NCBI RefSeq assembly: GCF_036860675.1
Contig: NZ_JAYKGK010000009.1
Coordinates: 1 to 64,000, forward strand
DNA length: 64,000 bases
DNA from: Rosettibacter primus
GTDB lineage: Bacteria; Bacteroidota; Ignavibacteria; Ignavibacteriales; Melioribacteraceae
Reading direction: 5' to 3'
Shown here: piece after piece, positions 1 through 9,482 of the stretch
Position numbering within the stretch: the stretch's first letter is position 1
How the letters are laid out: every line of letters starts with the position of its first letter
The notes under the pieces: generated by a model
Told to the model about the DNA's origin: nothing
The model's database searches: none
Seen by the model: the letters and a program-made list of their open reading frames with translations, nothing else
Program-made: the position numbers and the translations under genes

Positions 1-378
1 ATCGCTTCGCTCCATTCAGAATGACTGTATTTTTCTTTCATGTCATTCTGAGGAGACCGCCAAATGGTAAACGACGAAGAATCTAAAATGATTTCATAAT
101 TTCAAAGAACCTTATTTGCTTTTTTCTTTATTTAATCATTACATGAACTCTCCCAATAATCCCTCTCTTAGAAAGAGAGGCACTTGTAAATTTAATTTCC
201 CCCTTCTCTTCTTAAGAGCAGATCAACAAATTCCGTCCGATTTTGACGAAGAACGAGGTTGAGTTATCTAATTTTAATAAGAACTTTTTTAACAAAGAAT
301 TTTTTTTCATTATCAAAATAAAAGATTCTTCTACGCCAGCAACCGGTCAAAATGACTGAATAAACTTATCTTTTCATT
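1..378. repeat. Gene-free left edge with composite dispersed repeat (copy A)
   Basis: No gene is visible here. The stretch carries inverted repeats that recur at 6099-6560. CAGAATGAC (17-25) pairs with GTCATTCTG (42-50), followed by GAAGAATCT (76-84). A separate hairpin pairs CCTCTCTT (162-169) with AAGAGAGG (173-180). A further AGATTCTTC arm begins near 322. The text between these arms (TTTCAAAGA, TTTCTTTATTTAATCATTA, and an AT-rich block at about 260-325) also matches the second locus. The left end is cut by the window edge, so the full unit is not visible. Confidence 0.75.
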
Positions 379-1047
379 TCAATTAACTTTCAAACTTTCA
401 AGAAATTCCACAGCGCTTTGAGGATTTGGACCGTAAGCATCGGCTCCCATTTTTTCTGCTGCTTCTTCTGTAAGTGGTGCTCCTCCTACAATTATTTTTA
501 CATCTGGGAAATGTTCTTTTATTTCTTTCACAGTAATTGCCATATTCTGCATTGTCGTTGTAAGTAATGCACTTAAACCTACTACACTACTTGGATTTTG
601 TTTTATTACATCTAAAAATTTATTTGGCTTTACATCAACCCCCAAATCAATTACTTCATAACCATTGCCTTCTACAACCATACTTACAAGATTTTTACCT
701 ATGTCGTGCAAATCACCTGCAACTGTTCCAATTATAAATTTTCCTTTTTTTTCAACAATACCTTTTTGAAAATATGGTTTGAGGTGGTTCATTACTGCTT
801 GCATTGCTTTCGCAGCCATTAATAACTCAGGCACAAAAACTTCATTACGACTGAACTTATCACCAATTCTTTTCATTCCTTCGTTACATGCATTAAGAAT
901 ATCATTCGGTTGTAAACCAGCTTCAAGTGCTTTTATAGTCAATTCATCTGCTCCTTCCTGTCCTCTTAAATCCGGAGGGTATGGAGAAGCTAAATTAACT
1001 TTTCCCCTTTCAATGCAAATTGTAATTCGATTAATTAATTCTTCCAT
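379..1047 (-). CDS. Methyltransferase-type corrinoid (B12-binding) protein
   Basis: This 222-residue protein has the two-domain build of MtaC/MtbC/MttC-like corrinoid proteins, which carry a methyl group on cobalamin between two methyltransferases. A helical cap domain occupies about residues 1-90 and a Rossmann B12-binding domain about 100-220. The base-off/His-on signature is complete: D112-x-H114-x-x-G117, then S159-x-L161, then a late VGG motif. His114 should be the lower cobalt ligand. The gene starts 32 nt downstream of the GH10 xylanase stop on the same strand, so it is probably co-transcribed with the xylan enzymes. No partner methyltransferase or reductive activase is visible; they could lie left of the window. 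The family call is secure, the substrate is unknown. Confidence 0.88.
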   Translation of the reverse strand: MEELINRITICIERGKVNLASPYPPDLRGQEGADELTIKALEAGLQPNDILNACNEGMKRIGDKFSRNEVFVPELLMAAKAMQAVMNHLKPYFQKGIVEKKGKFIIGTVAGDLHDIGKNLVSMVVEGNGYEVIDLGVDVKPNKFLDVIKQNPSSVVGLSALLTTTMQNMAITVKEIKEHFPDVKIIVGGAPLTEEAAEKMGADAYGPNPQSAVEFLESLKVN

Positions 1048-1079
1048 ATTAAGTTACCATATTTATTTTATGAAAAATT

Positions 1080-4000
1080 TTATTTCATTAACATCATTTT
1101 TTTTACTTGCACAAAATTACCACATTGTAATTTGTAGAAATAAACTCCACTTGAATATTTTGAAGCATCAAATTTAACTTCGTAAGTTCCTGGAGATTTA
1201 ACTTCATCAATTAATGTTTCAATTTCGTTTCCAAGGACATCAAAAATTCTCAATATTGTTTTGTTAATTCCTGATGAATTAGGAATTGTAAATTTTATTA
1301 TTGTCACAGGATTAAATGGATTTGGATAGTTCTGACTCAAATAAAAATTATCTTGAATTACATGATTTTCTGCAACATCTGTAATAGTACTAAACTTACC
1401 GACACTAAAAATTCCTAATTTATCAATACCACCTCTTTTAATTGTAAAAGGTTGTCTTGTTAATTCTTTTTCATAAGCTCCACTGCCTGCTTCAGTTGTA
1501 TCTATAAGATTAAAAATATATGCATTTGCATTTCTATCCTGTCTAAATTGTGCATCTTCAAGTGTAATTATCCAGCCAAATTTAAGTGAATAATTTCCGC
1601 CACCGGCAACAGCCTCATTAATGAACCACTTAGCTAAAACTCTTCCTCCCGCTGCTGCTGGAATTTTATCATCTTCTACGCGCACACCAATTAAATCTTT
1701 AGTCCCTTTATTTTCAATCCACACTGGTGCATACGAAGTGACAGTACCAACAGGGAATAAAACTTCTGAATTTCCAGCTGATATCCTTAGTTCACCACTG
1801 CCATCAGTGATAACATATCTGGAAGTTCCCCCGCTTATTGCTTCAGCTACTTCAAGATTGTTATTCCCTAATTTTAATTTACCTTGCAGTTCTAATTTAC
1901 CTTCAATTTTTCTTGATGCATGTAGAGTTACACCTGGATTTAAATTTGTAATTAAAATATTCTTTGGACCATTAACTTCGGGGAATTCTTCATCTCTTGT
2001 AATTTGTGCTGTGCTTCCAGTGTATTTTAATGTTGCATCTTTACTATAAATTAATTGATTACCTCCGAGAAGCAATTGCCCTTTTTTGATTTCAAGTGAA
2101 TTGTTCACCTTAATTGTCTTTGATAATGTTAAACCAAGATTATTATCTATTATTAATGAACTTACAGAATCTGGAATTGAATTGCCCGTTATTTGAGCAT
2201 TGCTGCCATTAAAAATATAACTTGCTTCAGGACTTAAAATTTTTTCACCATTAACATTAATTGAACCATCAAGACCCAAATTATGAGCTGTTTGCAAAGC
2301 AGCTCCTTTATTCAAAATGAAGTCACCCTCGCCTTTTAACTCACTTGTGCCAATATTCAAAATAACACTGCTGTCTACTTCAACTGATAACCCACCAGTT
2401 GCATATTGAACATTTTCAAGAATTAATGATTGAATTCCATTTTGTCTGGAGAATTCTATTTTCCCTTTATAATAATTTCCTACGACGGCATTTTTAATTG
2501 ATACATTCCCTTGATTAATTTTCCAGGTAGTTCCAAAATATTGTTGATTGTTTTGTGAATAATAAATTTGCCCTTCCGGGTCAAATGAATCAACAATTAT
2601 TGTAGTCTTTTCTGCAGGATTAATAAAAAATTTTCCACCAGTAACATTAAGATTTCCGTTAAGTTCTATAATAACACTCGAAATATCTATGATTGGAATT
2701 TGTGCAGCTAATTCTCCACCACTTTGATTCAAATCTCCTAAAATTTTTACGTTGATAATATTGTTGAGAACATTTATAGGGTTACTTAATAATAATCTGC
2801 CGCTTCCCGTACTAATTACATTTACATTTCCACCGATTATATTTCCATTCCAACCTAATGAAATTGATTTTGTTTGTTCTTGACAATTCCATATAAGATG
2901 ATAAAAATTTTGATTAGCATTTTTTGGTGGTGTAACTTTTATGCTATCAAATTCAATAATTGAACCAGAAGCCCACAAAGCAAAAGGAACTTCACCTCCA
3001 TCCTGATTATGATAATATTTACTTCCATCCTGAAAACTAATTGTTGCAGAAGAATCTTTAATAATTGTCCCATAATTTTCAATAATTCCATTAACAGACA
3101 AATCAACTCCATAACCATCTTTTATTTTCAATTCTGCACCTTTTGTAATAATTAGTTTTCCCCCCTGTGCAATTGACATCTGGTCAACAGTGTCTTTAGT
3201 ATTTAATGTAATAGTATGACCATTTTGAATAATAATTAAATCACCTGTTGCATCTGGAGATTTTGTTGCAGGTTTAATCCATGTTGTTCCATCATATTCT
3301 TCCCAAATATTTAAGTCATTCCAGTTTCCACTATTAACAGTTCTAAAACTATTTTTTGATGTAAGATATTGACGTAACCATTTCATAGCTGGTCTTTCAG
3401 TTCCATCTGATTTTATCAAAAAGCATGTCTTTTGCCAGATTTGTCCTTCTATATATCCCCAGAAAGTAATTCCCTTAACAGCAGGGTGTTCCCAGAGAAT
3501 TGGAAAAATTTTTTGATAAAGTTCAAGTTGTTTAGCATCATCAGGATTGCCAGAATCACCAAGATTTCCAAGATCAAATTCAGAAATATAAATTGGCAAT
3601 CCAGTGGCTGCTAATCTATCGAGATTGTTTTTTAATGTATTAATTGAAGTACTTTCTAATTCAAATCGATGACCCTGAATCCCAATTCCATCAATTAAAT
3701 TTCTCTCTTTCAGTAGATTTATAATGTTGAGTAATTGAGTAGTATTGTAGCTATCATTAATTATGTTATAATCATTCAATATTAATTTTGCTTTTGGGAT
3801 ATATTTTCTTGCCCATTCAAAAGCTTGAATAACCCAATCCCAGCCTGTTTTGCCTGAACCACCCAGTGCATCTTTGTAAGGTGCAGGTGCATGATTTGGT
3901 AATGGTTCGTTTACAACATCAACCATATCAATGTCTGGATATCTTTCACCCACAAGCCGTATCCACTCTTCAACTTCTTCTCGCTGTTCTTCAAGACTTA

Positions 4001-4328
4001 ATGTTGTAATCCAATTGGGGTATTGTTGTCCCCATACTAAAGTATGAAATTTGAATGGATAACCTCTTTGTTTAGCATAATAATAAATTTCATCAACACG
4101 GCTCCAATTATAATAATCACGGACTGATTCAACAGAAGCCCATTTAGTATTATTCTCAGGTGTAATTTGATTCCAGTAATCATCAAATTTCAGTGGAACA
4201 CCAGAAAATCCAAAAACATTTCCTAAAAATTTTTCTTTTCCAAAAGCCAAGGGTTGAGCAACTAAGTTTATGTTTATAATAAATATTATAAAAATAAAAA
4301 GTAAGCTTATAATTTTTTTCCAGTTCAT
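1080..4328 (-). CDS. Secreted GH10 endo-beta-1,4-xylanase with T9SS sorting tail
   Basis: A hydrophobic signal peptide covers about residues 5-25. A GH10 barrel spans about 35-345, with the acid/base Glu141 in VVNEP and the nucleophile Glu250 in YISEFD, so it should hydrolyse internal xylan bonds. Residues 350-990 are a long, repetitive, beta-rich region of unknown role with no further catalytic motif that I recognise. The last 84 residues form a type A T9SS sorting domain (NYPNPFNP, ending in KKMMLMK), implying export and surface attachment or release. The start is preceded by AAAGGAGAG. The ATG lies one nucleotide after the GH43 stop, so translation of the two is probably coupled. At 1082 residues it is far longer than a minimal GH10 enzyme. 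Confidence 0.95.
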   Translation of the reverse strand: MNWKKIISLLFIFIIFIININLVAQPLAFGKEKFLGNVFGFSGVPLKFDDYWNQITPENNTKWASVESVRDYYNWSRVDEIYYYAKQRGYPFKFHTLVWGQQYPNWITTLSLEEQREEVEEWIRLVGERYPDIDMVDVVNEPLPNHAPAPYKDALGGSGKTGWDWVIQAFEWARKYIPKAKLILNDYNIINDSYNTTQLLNIINLLKERNLIDGIGIQGHRFELESTSINTLKNNLDRLAATGLPIYISEFDLGNLGDSGNPDDAKQLELYQKIFPILWEHPAVKGITFWGYIEGQIWQKTCFLIKSDGTERPAMKWLRQYLTSKNSFRTVNSGNWNDLNIWEEYDGTTWIKPATKSPDATGDLIIIQNGHTITLNTKDTVDQMSIAQGGKLIITKGAELKIKDGYGVDLSVNGIIENYGTIIKDSSATISFQDGSKYYHNQDGGEVPFALWASGSIIEFDSIKVTPPKNANQNFYHLIWNCQEQTKSISLGWNGNIIGGNVNVISTGSGRLLLSNPINVLNNIINVKILGDLNQSGGELAAQIPIIDISSVIIELNGNLNVTGGKFFINPAEKTTIIVDSFDPEGQIYYSQNNQQYFGTTWKINQGNVSIKNAVVGNYYKGKIEFSRQNGIQSLILENVQYATGGLSVEVDSSVILNIGTSELKGEGDFILNKGAALQTAHNLGLDGSINVNGEKILSPEASYIFNGSNAQITGNSIPDSVSSLIIDNNLGLTLSKTIKVNNSLEIKKGQLLLGGNQLIYSKDATLKYTGSTAQITRDEEFPEVNGPKNILITNLNPGVTLHASRKIEGKLELQGKLKLGNNNLEVAEAISGGTSRYVITDGSGELRISAGNSEVLFPVGTVTSYAPVWIENKGTKDLIGVRVEDDKIPAAAGGRVLAKWFINEAVAGGGNYSLKFGWIITLEDAQFRQDRNANAYIFNLIDTTEAGSGAYEKELTRQPFTIKRGGIDKLGIFSVGKFSTITDVAENHVIQDNFYLSQNYPNPFNPVTIIKFTIPNSSGINKTILRIFDVLGNEIETLIDEVKSPGTYEVKFDASKYSSGVYFYKLQCGNFVQVKKMMLMK

Positions 4329-4329
4329 T

Positions 4330-6036
4330 TTACTCTCCTTTCTTTAACTTCAATAAACTATAAACATCATCATTGCCTTTGTATTCAAACCAATCGAAGT
4401 ATGCATATGCATTACTGATATTACCATGTGAAGAGCCATAAAGACCAAATACTGCTCCAACAAAACCACCTGCTACTTTTGTACTCAAGAATGTTCCATC
4501 AACATTTTCTTTTAATAGTGTAAGATTATTTTTATTAAATCCATAATAAAAAGAATAATCCTTACCCTTCGCTTCTATTTGAAGTATAAGTTCTTTATTC
4601 ATCTCTTTTTTAGTTAAAAATTTTTCCTCTAACAATTCCAAATCTTCTGTGTTTGTAGATTTAAAAAGTTGAACAACAGGTAAACCATTCTTAATAGATT
4701 TACATAAAAAGTAAAAATGATTTTCATTCTGAAAAATTATGATACCAGCTTTTTCATATTCTGCTTGAGGCAAAAAATTTAATTTAATTGTTGCAGAACA
4801 ATTTTGATGCTGTTGTCGATGGCCAATGAAACTTGGATTTGACTTACCTGCGCAGGTTTCAGGTCTTAGTTTAATTCTCAATTTTCCATTTTTCAATTCA
4901 AACCATTTTTCTAATGGTGTTCTTAAAAAAATCCAATCTTTTGATAATTCTTTAGTATTAAAATCATCATGAATTGTAAAATTCCCACCATATTTTCTAA
5001 TAGCAAATTTTTTATTGGGTTTAAGAGGATACGGATAAAAATATTGCACTTCTTCAAAATCAGGATTAATAACAGGCCAGCCGTCAATCCATTTTACTGG
5101 AGCTAAAAATGTTTCTCGTCCTGTATTGTAATAATTTTCTTCATAAGGTGGATAAGGTCGGCACCCTAAAAATACAGCCCACCAATCACCATTTTGTGTT
5201 TCAACAAAATCTGCATGTCCAGTTGATGTAATCGGAAAATTTCTTTTGGGATTTAAATGCCGCTGAGTAAGTATTGGATTATTTTTATATGATTCATATG
5301 GACCAAAAACATTTTTGCTTCTGAATACAACTTCTGAATGTTGTTCTGCGGTTCCGCCTTCTGCACAAATCAAAAAGTAATAACCATCTTTCTTAACAAT
5401 GTGAGGTCCTTCAATCCAGATTGGTTTCTTTGAAATATCAGTACCACCATTAATGAGAATTTTTTCTTCACCTTTAACTTTGAGATTTTCTATATCAAAT
5501 TCATAAATTCGAATGGTTCGATGACCATCATAAAGAGGTTTGTTATCTGGAGCTACACTGTTATAAATTATGTAAGCTTTTCCATCATCATCAAAAAATA
5601 ATGAAGGGTCGATGCCATTTATTTCAGGAATCCATACGGGATTTGACCACGGACCTTTTGGGTCTTTTGCAGTTACCACAAAATTTCCACCAGCATCAAC
5701 AAGCGTGCATGTAACATAAAATATTCCATTATGGTAACTAATTGCTGGAGCAAATATACCACGCGAGACCCCTAATCCATTAAAATTTGCTTGTTCAACT
5801 CTATCAATTACATGACCAATTAATTTCCAGTTTACTAAATCTTTACTTTGAAAAATTGGGATGCCAGGAAAATAAGCAAATGTAGAATTAACCAGATAGT
5901 AATCATTACCTACTCTGCAAATGCTTGGGTCGGGATAAAATCCTGCAAGTATAGGATTTGCAAATTGTAATTTCTCTTGAGCAAAAGAGAAATTAACAAA
6001 TAATAAAATGTAAATTGGTAAAAAAAGCTTTTTCAT
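4330..6036 (-). CDS. GH43 beta-xylosidase / alpha-L-arabinofuranosidase
   Basis: A 20-residue signal peptide ends in FAQ. The five-bladed propeller catalytic domain follows, with the expected carboxylates: Asp36 (GFYPDPS, base), Asp143 (GIDPS, pKa modulator) and Glu209 (IEGPH, acid). A C-terminal beta-sandwich of about 220 residues resembles the usual GH43 accessory domain. There is no T9SS tail, so I infer a periplasmic enzyme that trims imported xylo-oligosaccharides or arabinose branches. The sequence alone does not separate xylosidase from arabinofuranosidase. The stop is one nucleotide before the GH10 start. It heads the GH43-GH10-corrinoid segment, which is separated from the upstream GH115 gene by 543 bp of repeats. 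Confidence 0.92.
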   Translation of the reverse strand: MKKLFLPIYILLFVNFSFAQEKLQFANPILAGFYPDPSICRVGNDYYLVNSTFAYFPGIPIFQSKDLVNWKLIGHVIDRVEQANFNGLGVSRGIFAPAISYHNGIFYVTCTLVDAGGNFVVTAKDPKGPWSNPVWIPEINGIDPSLFFDDDGKAYIIYNSVAPDNKPLYDGHRTIRIYEFDIENLKVKGEEKILINGGTDISKKPIWIEGPHIVKKDGYYFLICAEGGTAEQHSEVVFRSKNVFGPYESYKNNPILTQRHLNPKRNFPITSTGHADFVETQNGDWWAVFLGCRPYPPYEENYYNTGRETFLAPVKWIDGWPVINPDFEEVQYFYPYPLKPNKKFAIRKYGGNFTIHDDFNTKELSKDWIFLRTPLEKWFELKNGKLRIKLRPETCAGKSNPSFIGHRQQHQNCSATIKLNFLPQAEYEKAGIIIFQNENHFYFLCKSIKNGLPVVQLFKSTNTEDLELLEEKFLTKKEMNKELILQIEAKGKDYSFYYGFNKNNLTLLKENVDGTFLSTKVAGGFVGAVFGLYGSSHGNISNAYAYFDWFEYKGNDDVYSLLKLKKGE

Positions 6037-6579
6037 GATTTATTCCATTAATTTCATCAGAAAAAATTATAAATTATTTTCACTCTCATTGACTAAAAGA
6101 TTCTTACTCAGCTATGACGGATTCATAATTACTGAGTTTATCTTTTCCTGCATTTCATTCTGAGTCCGCCATTTGGTGGAAGAAGAATCTAAAAAACCCA
6201 TATTTTCAAAGAGCTTTACTTATTTTTCTTTATTTTATCTCTTTTACGAATTCACCCTAAATCCCTCTCTTAAAAGAGAGGGACGTTAACTTCTCCTTTT
6301 ATTCCAAAATAAAAGTTCAGGTGGAGTGTTATCTTATTTTGATAAAAGCATTTTGCTTACAAAAGTATTTTATTCACCATCAAAATTCTTATAGAGATTC
6401 TTCCCCGCCTTTGCCGGGGTCAGAATGACAATTTTACTTTTTCTGTCATTCTGAAGAGTCCCACCGATAGGTGGACGACGAAGAATCTAAAATGAATTCA
6501 TAATTTCAAAGAGCTTTATTTGCTTTTTTCTTTATTTAATCATTATAACGAAATCACCCTGCAGTTCTTTTTTAGAATA
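6037..6579. repeat. Gene-free gap filled with composite dispersed repeats (copies B and C)
   Basis: No gene is visible in these 543 bases. Copy B runs from AGATTCTTAC (6099-6108) to TTCATTCTG (6154-6162) and GAAGAATCT (6182-6190). The hairpin CCCTCTCTT/AAGAGAGGG follows at 6263-6282. Copy C is a large inverted repeat: AGATTCTTC (6395-6403) pairs with GAAGAATCT (6480-6488), and CAGAATGACA (6421-6430) pairs with TGTCATTCTG (6444-6453). Smaller palindromes sit in its arms (CCCCG/CGGGG near 6403-6419, CCACC/GGTGG near 6461-6474). The order of blocks matches positions 1-378. Any GH43 promoter must also lie here, but I could not identify it. Confidence 0.78.
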
Positions 6580-9471
6580 TTATTTCTTTAGAACTAATTT
6601 CCCATTAAAACTTTCTGGAGGACCTAAGTAACTATTTTTTACTCCACCAGCATCAATTACAATTTTTTGAATTACAATTCCAGGGTCAATCATCCAAATC
6701 TTCAAAACATGATTCCCGGAATATTTAATATTATGAGTTGAAGTTTGTATGTTAATATTATCTGCAACCCATTTATTCCAGACGGGGTCACGATTTAAAT
6801 CAGGAGGATTTGGATTCGACGTCATATTAAAAATTTGTGGTGACTCATCATCAAAAGACACGGCATAACGAATACCTTCTGGATTATGTGTAAAATTCAT
6901 TGTGGGAGAAAAATATAAACTAACTTTTATTTCACCACTCGAAAAAAGGTAAACATTATACTCTAAGTGTGGACTATCATTACTCAATTTTTGTGAAAGT
7001 GAAGTTACAGGGAATACAGTAACTGCTGATGATGTTCTCCCCAGGTTAGGAATAACAACCCAATTAACATTATTCGAATTTACTGCTTTAGAAAAATTTT
7101 CTGCTTCAATTGAAATATAATTATTGCTTTCTATGAAAAGATGTTCTTTTGCTACTTTTGGTTCTGCAGGATTATTAACCACTAAATTTATTATTACTTT
7201 TTTACCTGTTCCTTCAACAAAAATTTTTGATAAGTTTTTCCCTTTAGGTGCTTTATTCCAATCAACAGAAATCCAGATTCTTTTTTCTGTGTTAATTATG
7301 CCATATGCTTTATCTATTTTTAAGTATTTGTCTTTGGCTTTTATAGAATATTTAAATGGAACTTTCCCTTTATTGAAAATTTCCAGATAATATGATTGTT
7401 TATTAAAAACATCAAACTCAGGTAAATTAGCTTCATCATTATTTGAAGGATACCAATTTTCTGAACCTTCTACTGCAACACCCATCTCTGCAATATCTAA
7501 CAAATTAATTCTCTTTACCTCCGGCATTATATTTTTATCCGGCTGCTGCCAATAAGTATAGCCAATATGAGTCTGCGACATCATGTGATTCCATTTACCA
7601 TTTCCGAGACTATGATATTTAACAGTAATTAAAGAATCTTTTTCAAATAATTTTTCAGCATAATCTGCTAAACTATTTGTTAAAGCTCTTCCTTGCTTTG
7701 CATACAATCTATTTTTTGCAACAACATAATAAAGTTCATTCAAATTAGCACAGGCTTCAACAGGATGCAAAACAAGTTGATAGTAAGCATCTTTATATTC
7801 TGAAGGAATTTGGTTGTTGATTCTTTTTGCTTTTTCTAATAAATCATTATAATCATTAACAACATTTTCAAATTCTCGATAATTAACAAGGCTATAAGTA
7901 TCAGGTGAAAGTAATTCAGGCTTACGTCGTGAATTATATTTTGTGTATTTGTTTAGAATCTCACCAATCTCTTTAGAATATTTTTTGCCAAATTGTTTTT
8001 CAGCCCAATTTTGAGAGTACTCGGGTAATTTTTCTAAAGGTATTAAATCTGGATTCCAGGCATAATCAAGGAAAAAGCTAATTGGAAATTCCATTGGTTT
8101 AATGTCACCAACATTTACAACCCAGATTTGTCTTGCACCATATTCATACGCTAAATGCATTTGTTCCCATACTCTTTCAATTTGATTTGTGTTGAGCCAT
8201 TTATAATTTCTTGGACCGCCGACATAATCATAATGGTAATAAATTCCATATCCACCTTTACGTGGTTTTTCATTTAACGCAGGAAGTTTACGAATATTAC
8301 CCCAGTTATCATCACAAAGAAGTAAAGTTACATCATCAGGAACTTTCATTCCTTTTTCATAATAATCCTGAACTTCTTTATACAAAGCCCAAACCTGTGG
8401 AATTTCTTCTGCTTTTTTTCCTGTTACTTCTTCAAGAATTTTTCTCTGGTCTCTCACAATTCTTTCAAGCAAAGCAATGTTAGATTCTTCACTCATTGGT
8501 TCATCACCATCGCCGCGCATACCAATTGTAACAATGCTTTCATAAGAGCCCATTCTACGAATTCCTTCACGCCAGAATTCTCTTAATACGCTATCATTCT
8601 TTTCATAATTCCATGGACCTTTGCCAAATTTAGACCATTCAACATGTGCCCGCATCATTGGTTCGTGATGTGATGTACTGATAACAATACCATATTCATC
8701 AGCCAATTTTGGATTGAGTGTATCATCAACAAAAAATGATTTGCCCCACATTGCTGGCCAGAGAAAATTTCCTTTAAGGCGAAGTATTAATTCAAAAACT
8801 TTTTCATAAAATTTACTATTGAACCCTCCAAATTTTTCATAAGCCCAGCCTGTAAGTGCAGGTGCCTCGTCATTAATAAATATTCCACGATATTTTATTT
8901 TCGGTTCACCAAGTGTAAAAATTCCAGGTTTGATATAAATTTCTTTTTTCTTTTTTACTGGAACATCAGCCCACCAATACCAGGGTGAAACACCAATTTT
9001 TTCTGACAAATCATATAAACCAAATATTGTTCCTCTTTTGTCACTTCCGACAATTACTAAAATTTTTTTAACATTTAATGAAGAACCCTCTACTACCTGA
9101 ATATTAAATTTTTCCCACTTACCTTTTAATTCATCCACATTAATAATTTTTTCTTCAATAAGTTTATCTATTAAAGGGCTTTTACCAAGTGTTCCAACAA
9201 TTATAATTTCTTTATCATTTATAATATCATCATTAATTAATTGAGGTTTTGCACCTGTTACTTTTTCAATATCATTTTGAAGATGTTTTATTACTTTTAT
9301 AACACCAGGATAATCTTTCGAGCTATAAATTATTGGAGCCGATTTCCCATATGCAGAAAGTGTAAAATAATCTTTGTCTTTTTTTGTTGATACATAATTA
9401 TCAATCTGTGCAAATAGATATGAATTGTAAATCAAAAATGAAATAATTATTAAATAAATTTTTGGCTTCAT
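6580..9471 (-). CDS. GH115 xylan alpha-1,2-(4-O-methyl)glucuronidase
   Basis: A signal peptide (about residues 1-22, ending LFAQ) precedes a GH115 catalytic region, recognised by its long conserved block with KYRGIFINDEAP, LKGNFLWPAMWG and TSHHEPMMRAH. GH115 enzymes remove (4-O-methyl)glucuronic acid side chains from internal xylose residues of xylan. The last 160 residues fit the C-terminal beta-sandwich domain of the family. The total of 963 residues is normal. There is no T9SS tail, so I infer a periplasmic location. The start lies 11 nt after the GH8 stop with GGGAA upstream, which suggests one operon. The freed uronic acid connects to the mannonate dehydratase encoded at the far end of the locus. 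Confidence 0.93.
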   Translation of the reverse strand: MKPKIYLIIISFLIYNSYLFAQIDNYVSTKKDKDYFTLSAYGKSAPIIYSSKDYPGVIKVIKHLQNDIEKVTGAKPQLINDDIINDKEIIIVGTLGKSPLIDKLIEEKIINVDELKGKWEKFNIQVVEGSSLNVKKILVIVGSDKRGTIFGLYDLSEKIGVSPWYWWADVPVKKKKEIYIKPGIFTLGEPKIKYRGIFINDEAPALTGWAYEKFGGFNSKFYEKVFELILRLKGNFLWPAMWGKSFFVDDTLNPKLADEYGIVISTSHHEPMMRAHVEWSKFGKGPWNYEKNDSVLREFWREGIRRMGSYESIVTIGMRGDGDEPMSEESNIALLERIVRDQRKILEEVTGKKAEEIPQVWALYKEVQDYYEKGMKVPDDVTLLLCDDNWGNIRKLPALNEKPRKGGYGIYYHYDYVGGPRNYKWLNTNQIERVWEQMHLAYEYGARQIWVVNVGDIKPMEFPISFFLDYAWNPDLIPLEKLPEYSQNWAEKQFGKKYSKEIGEILNKYTKYNSRRKPELLSPDTYSLVNYREFENVVNDYNDLLEKAKRINNQIPSEYKDAYYQLVLHPVEACANLNELYYVVAKNRLYAKQGRALTNSLADYAEKLFEKDSLITVKYHSLGNGKWNHMMSQTHIGYTYWQQPDKNIMPEVKRINLLDIAEMGVAVEGSENWYPSNNDEANLPEFDVFNKQSYYLEIFNKGKVPFKYSIKAKDKYLKIDKAYGIINTEKRIWISVDWNKAPKGKNLSKIFVEGTGKKVIINLVVNNPAEPKVAKEHLFIESNNYISIEAENFSKAVNSNNVNWVVIPNLGRTSSAVTVFPVTSLSQKLSNDSPHLEYNVYLFSSGEIKVSLYFSPTMNFTHNPEGIRYAVSFDDESPQIFNMTSNPNPPDLNRDPVWNKWVADNINIQTSTHNIKYSGNHVLKIWMIDPGIVIQKIVIDAGGVKNSYLGPPESFNGKLVLKK

Positions 9472-9482
9472 AATTATTCCCT

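Noticed and set aside
6395..6488. Hairpin-rich repeat as a CRISPR array or tRNA-like gene
   Set aside because: There are no regularly spaced direct repeats and no cloverleaf; it is a palindromic dispersed repeat.
8211..8483. Rightward 90-residue frame inside the GH115 gene
   Set aside because: It is antisense to a well-conserved region, His- and Leu-rich by codon mirror, and has no ribosome-binding site.
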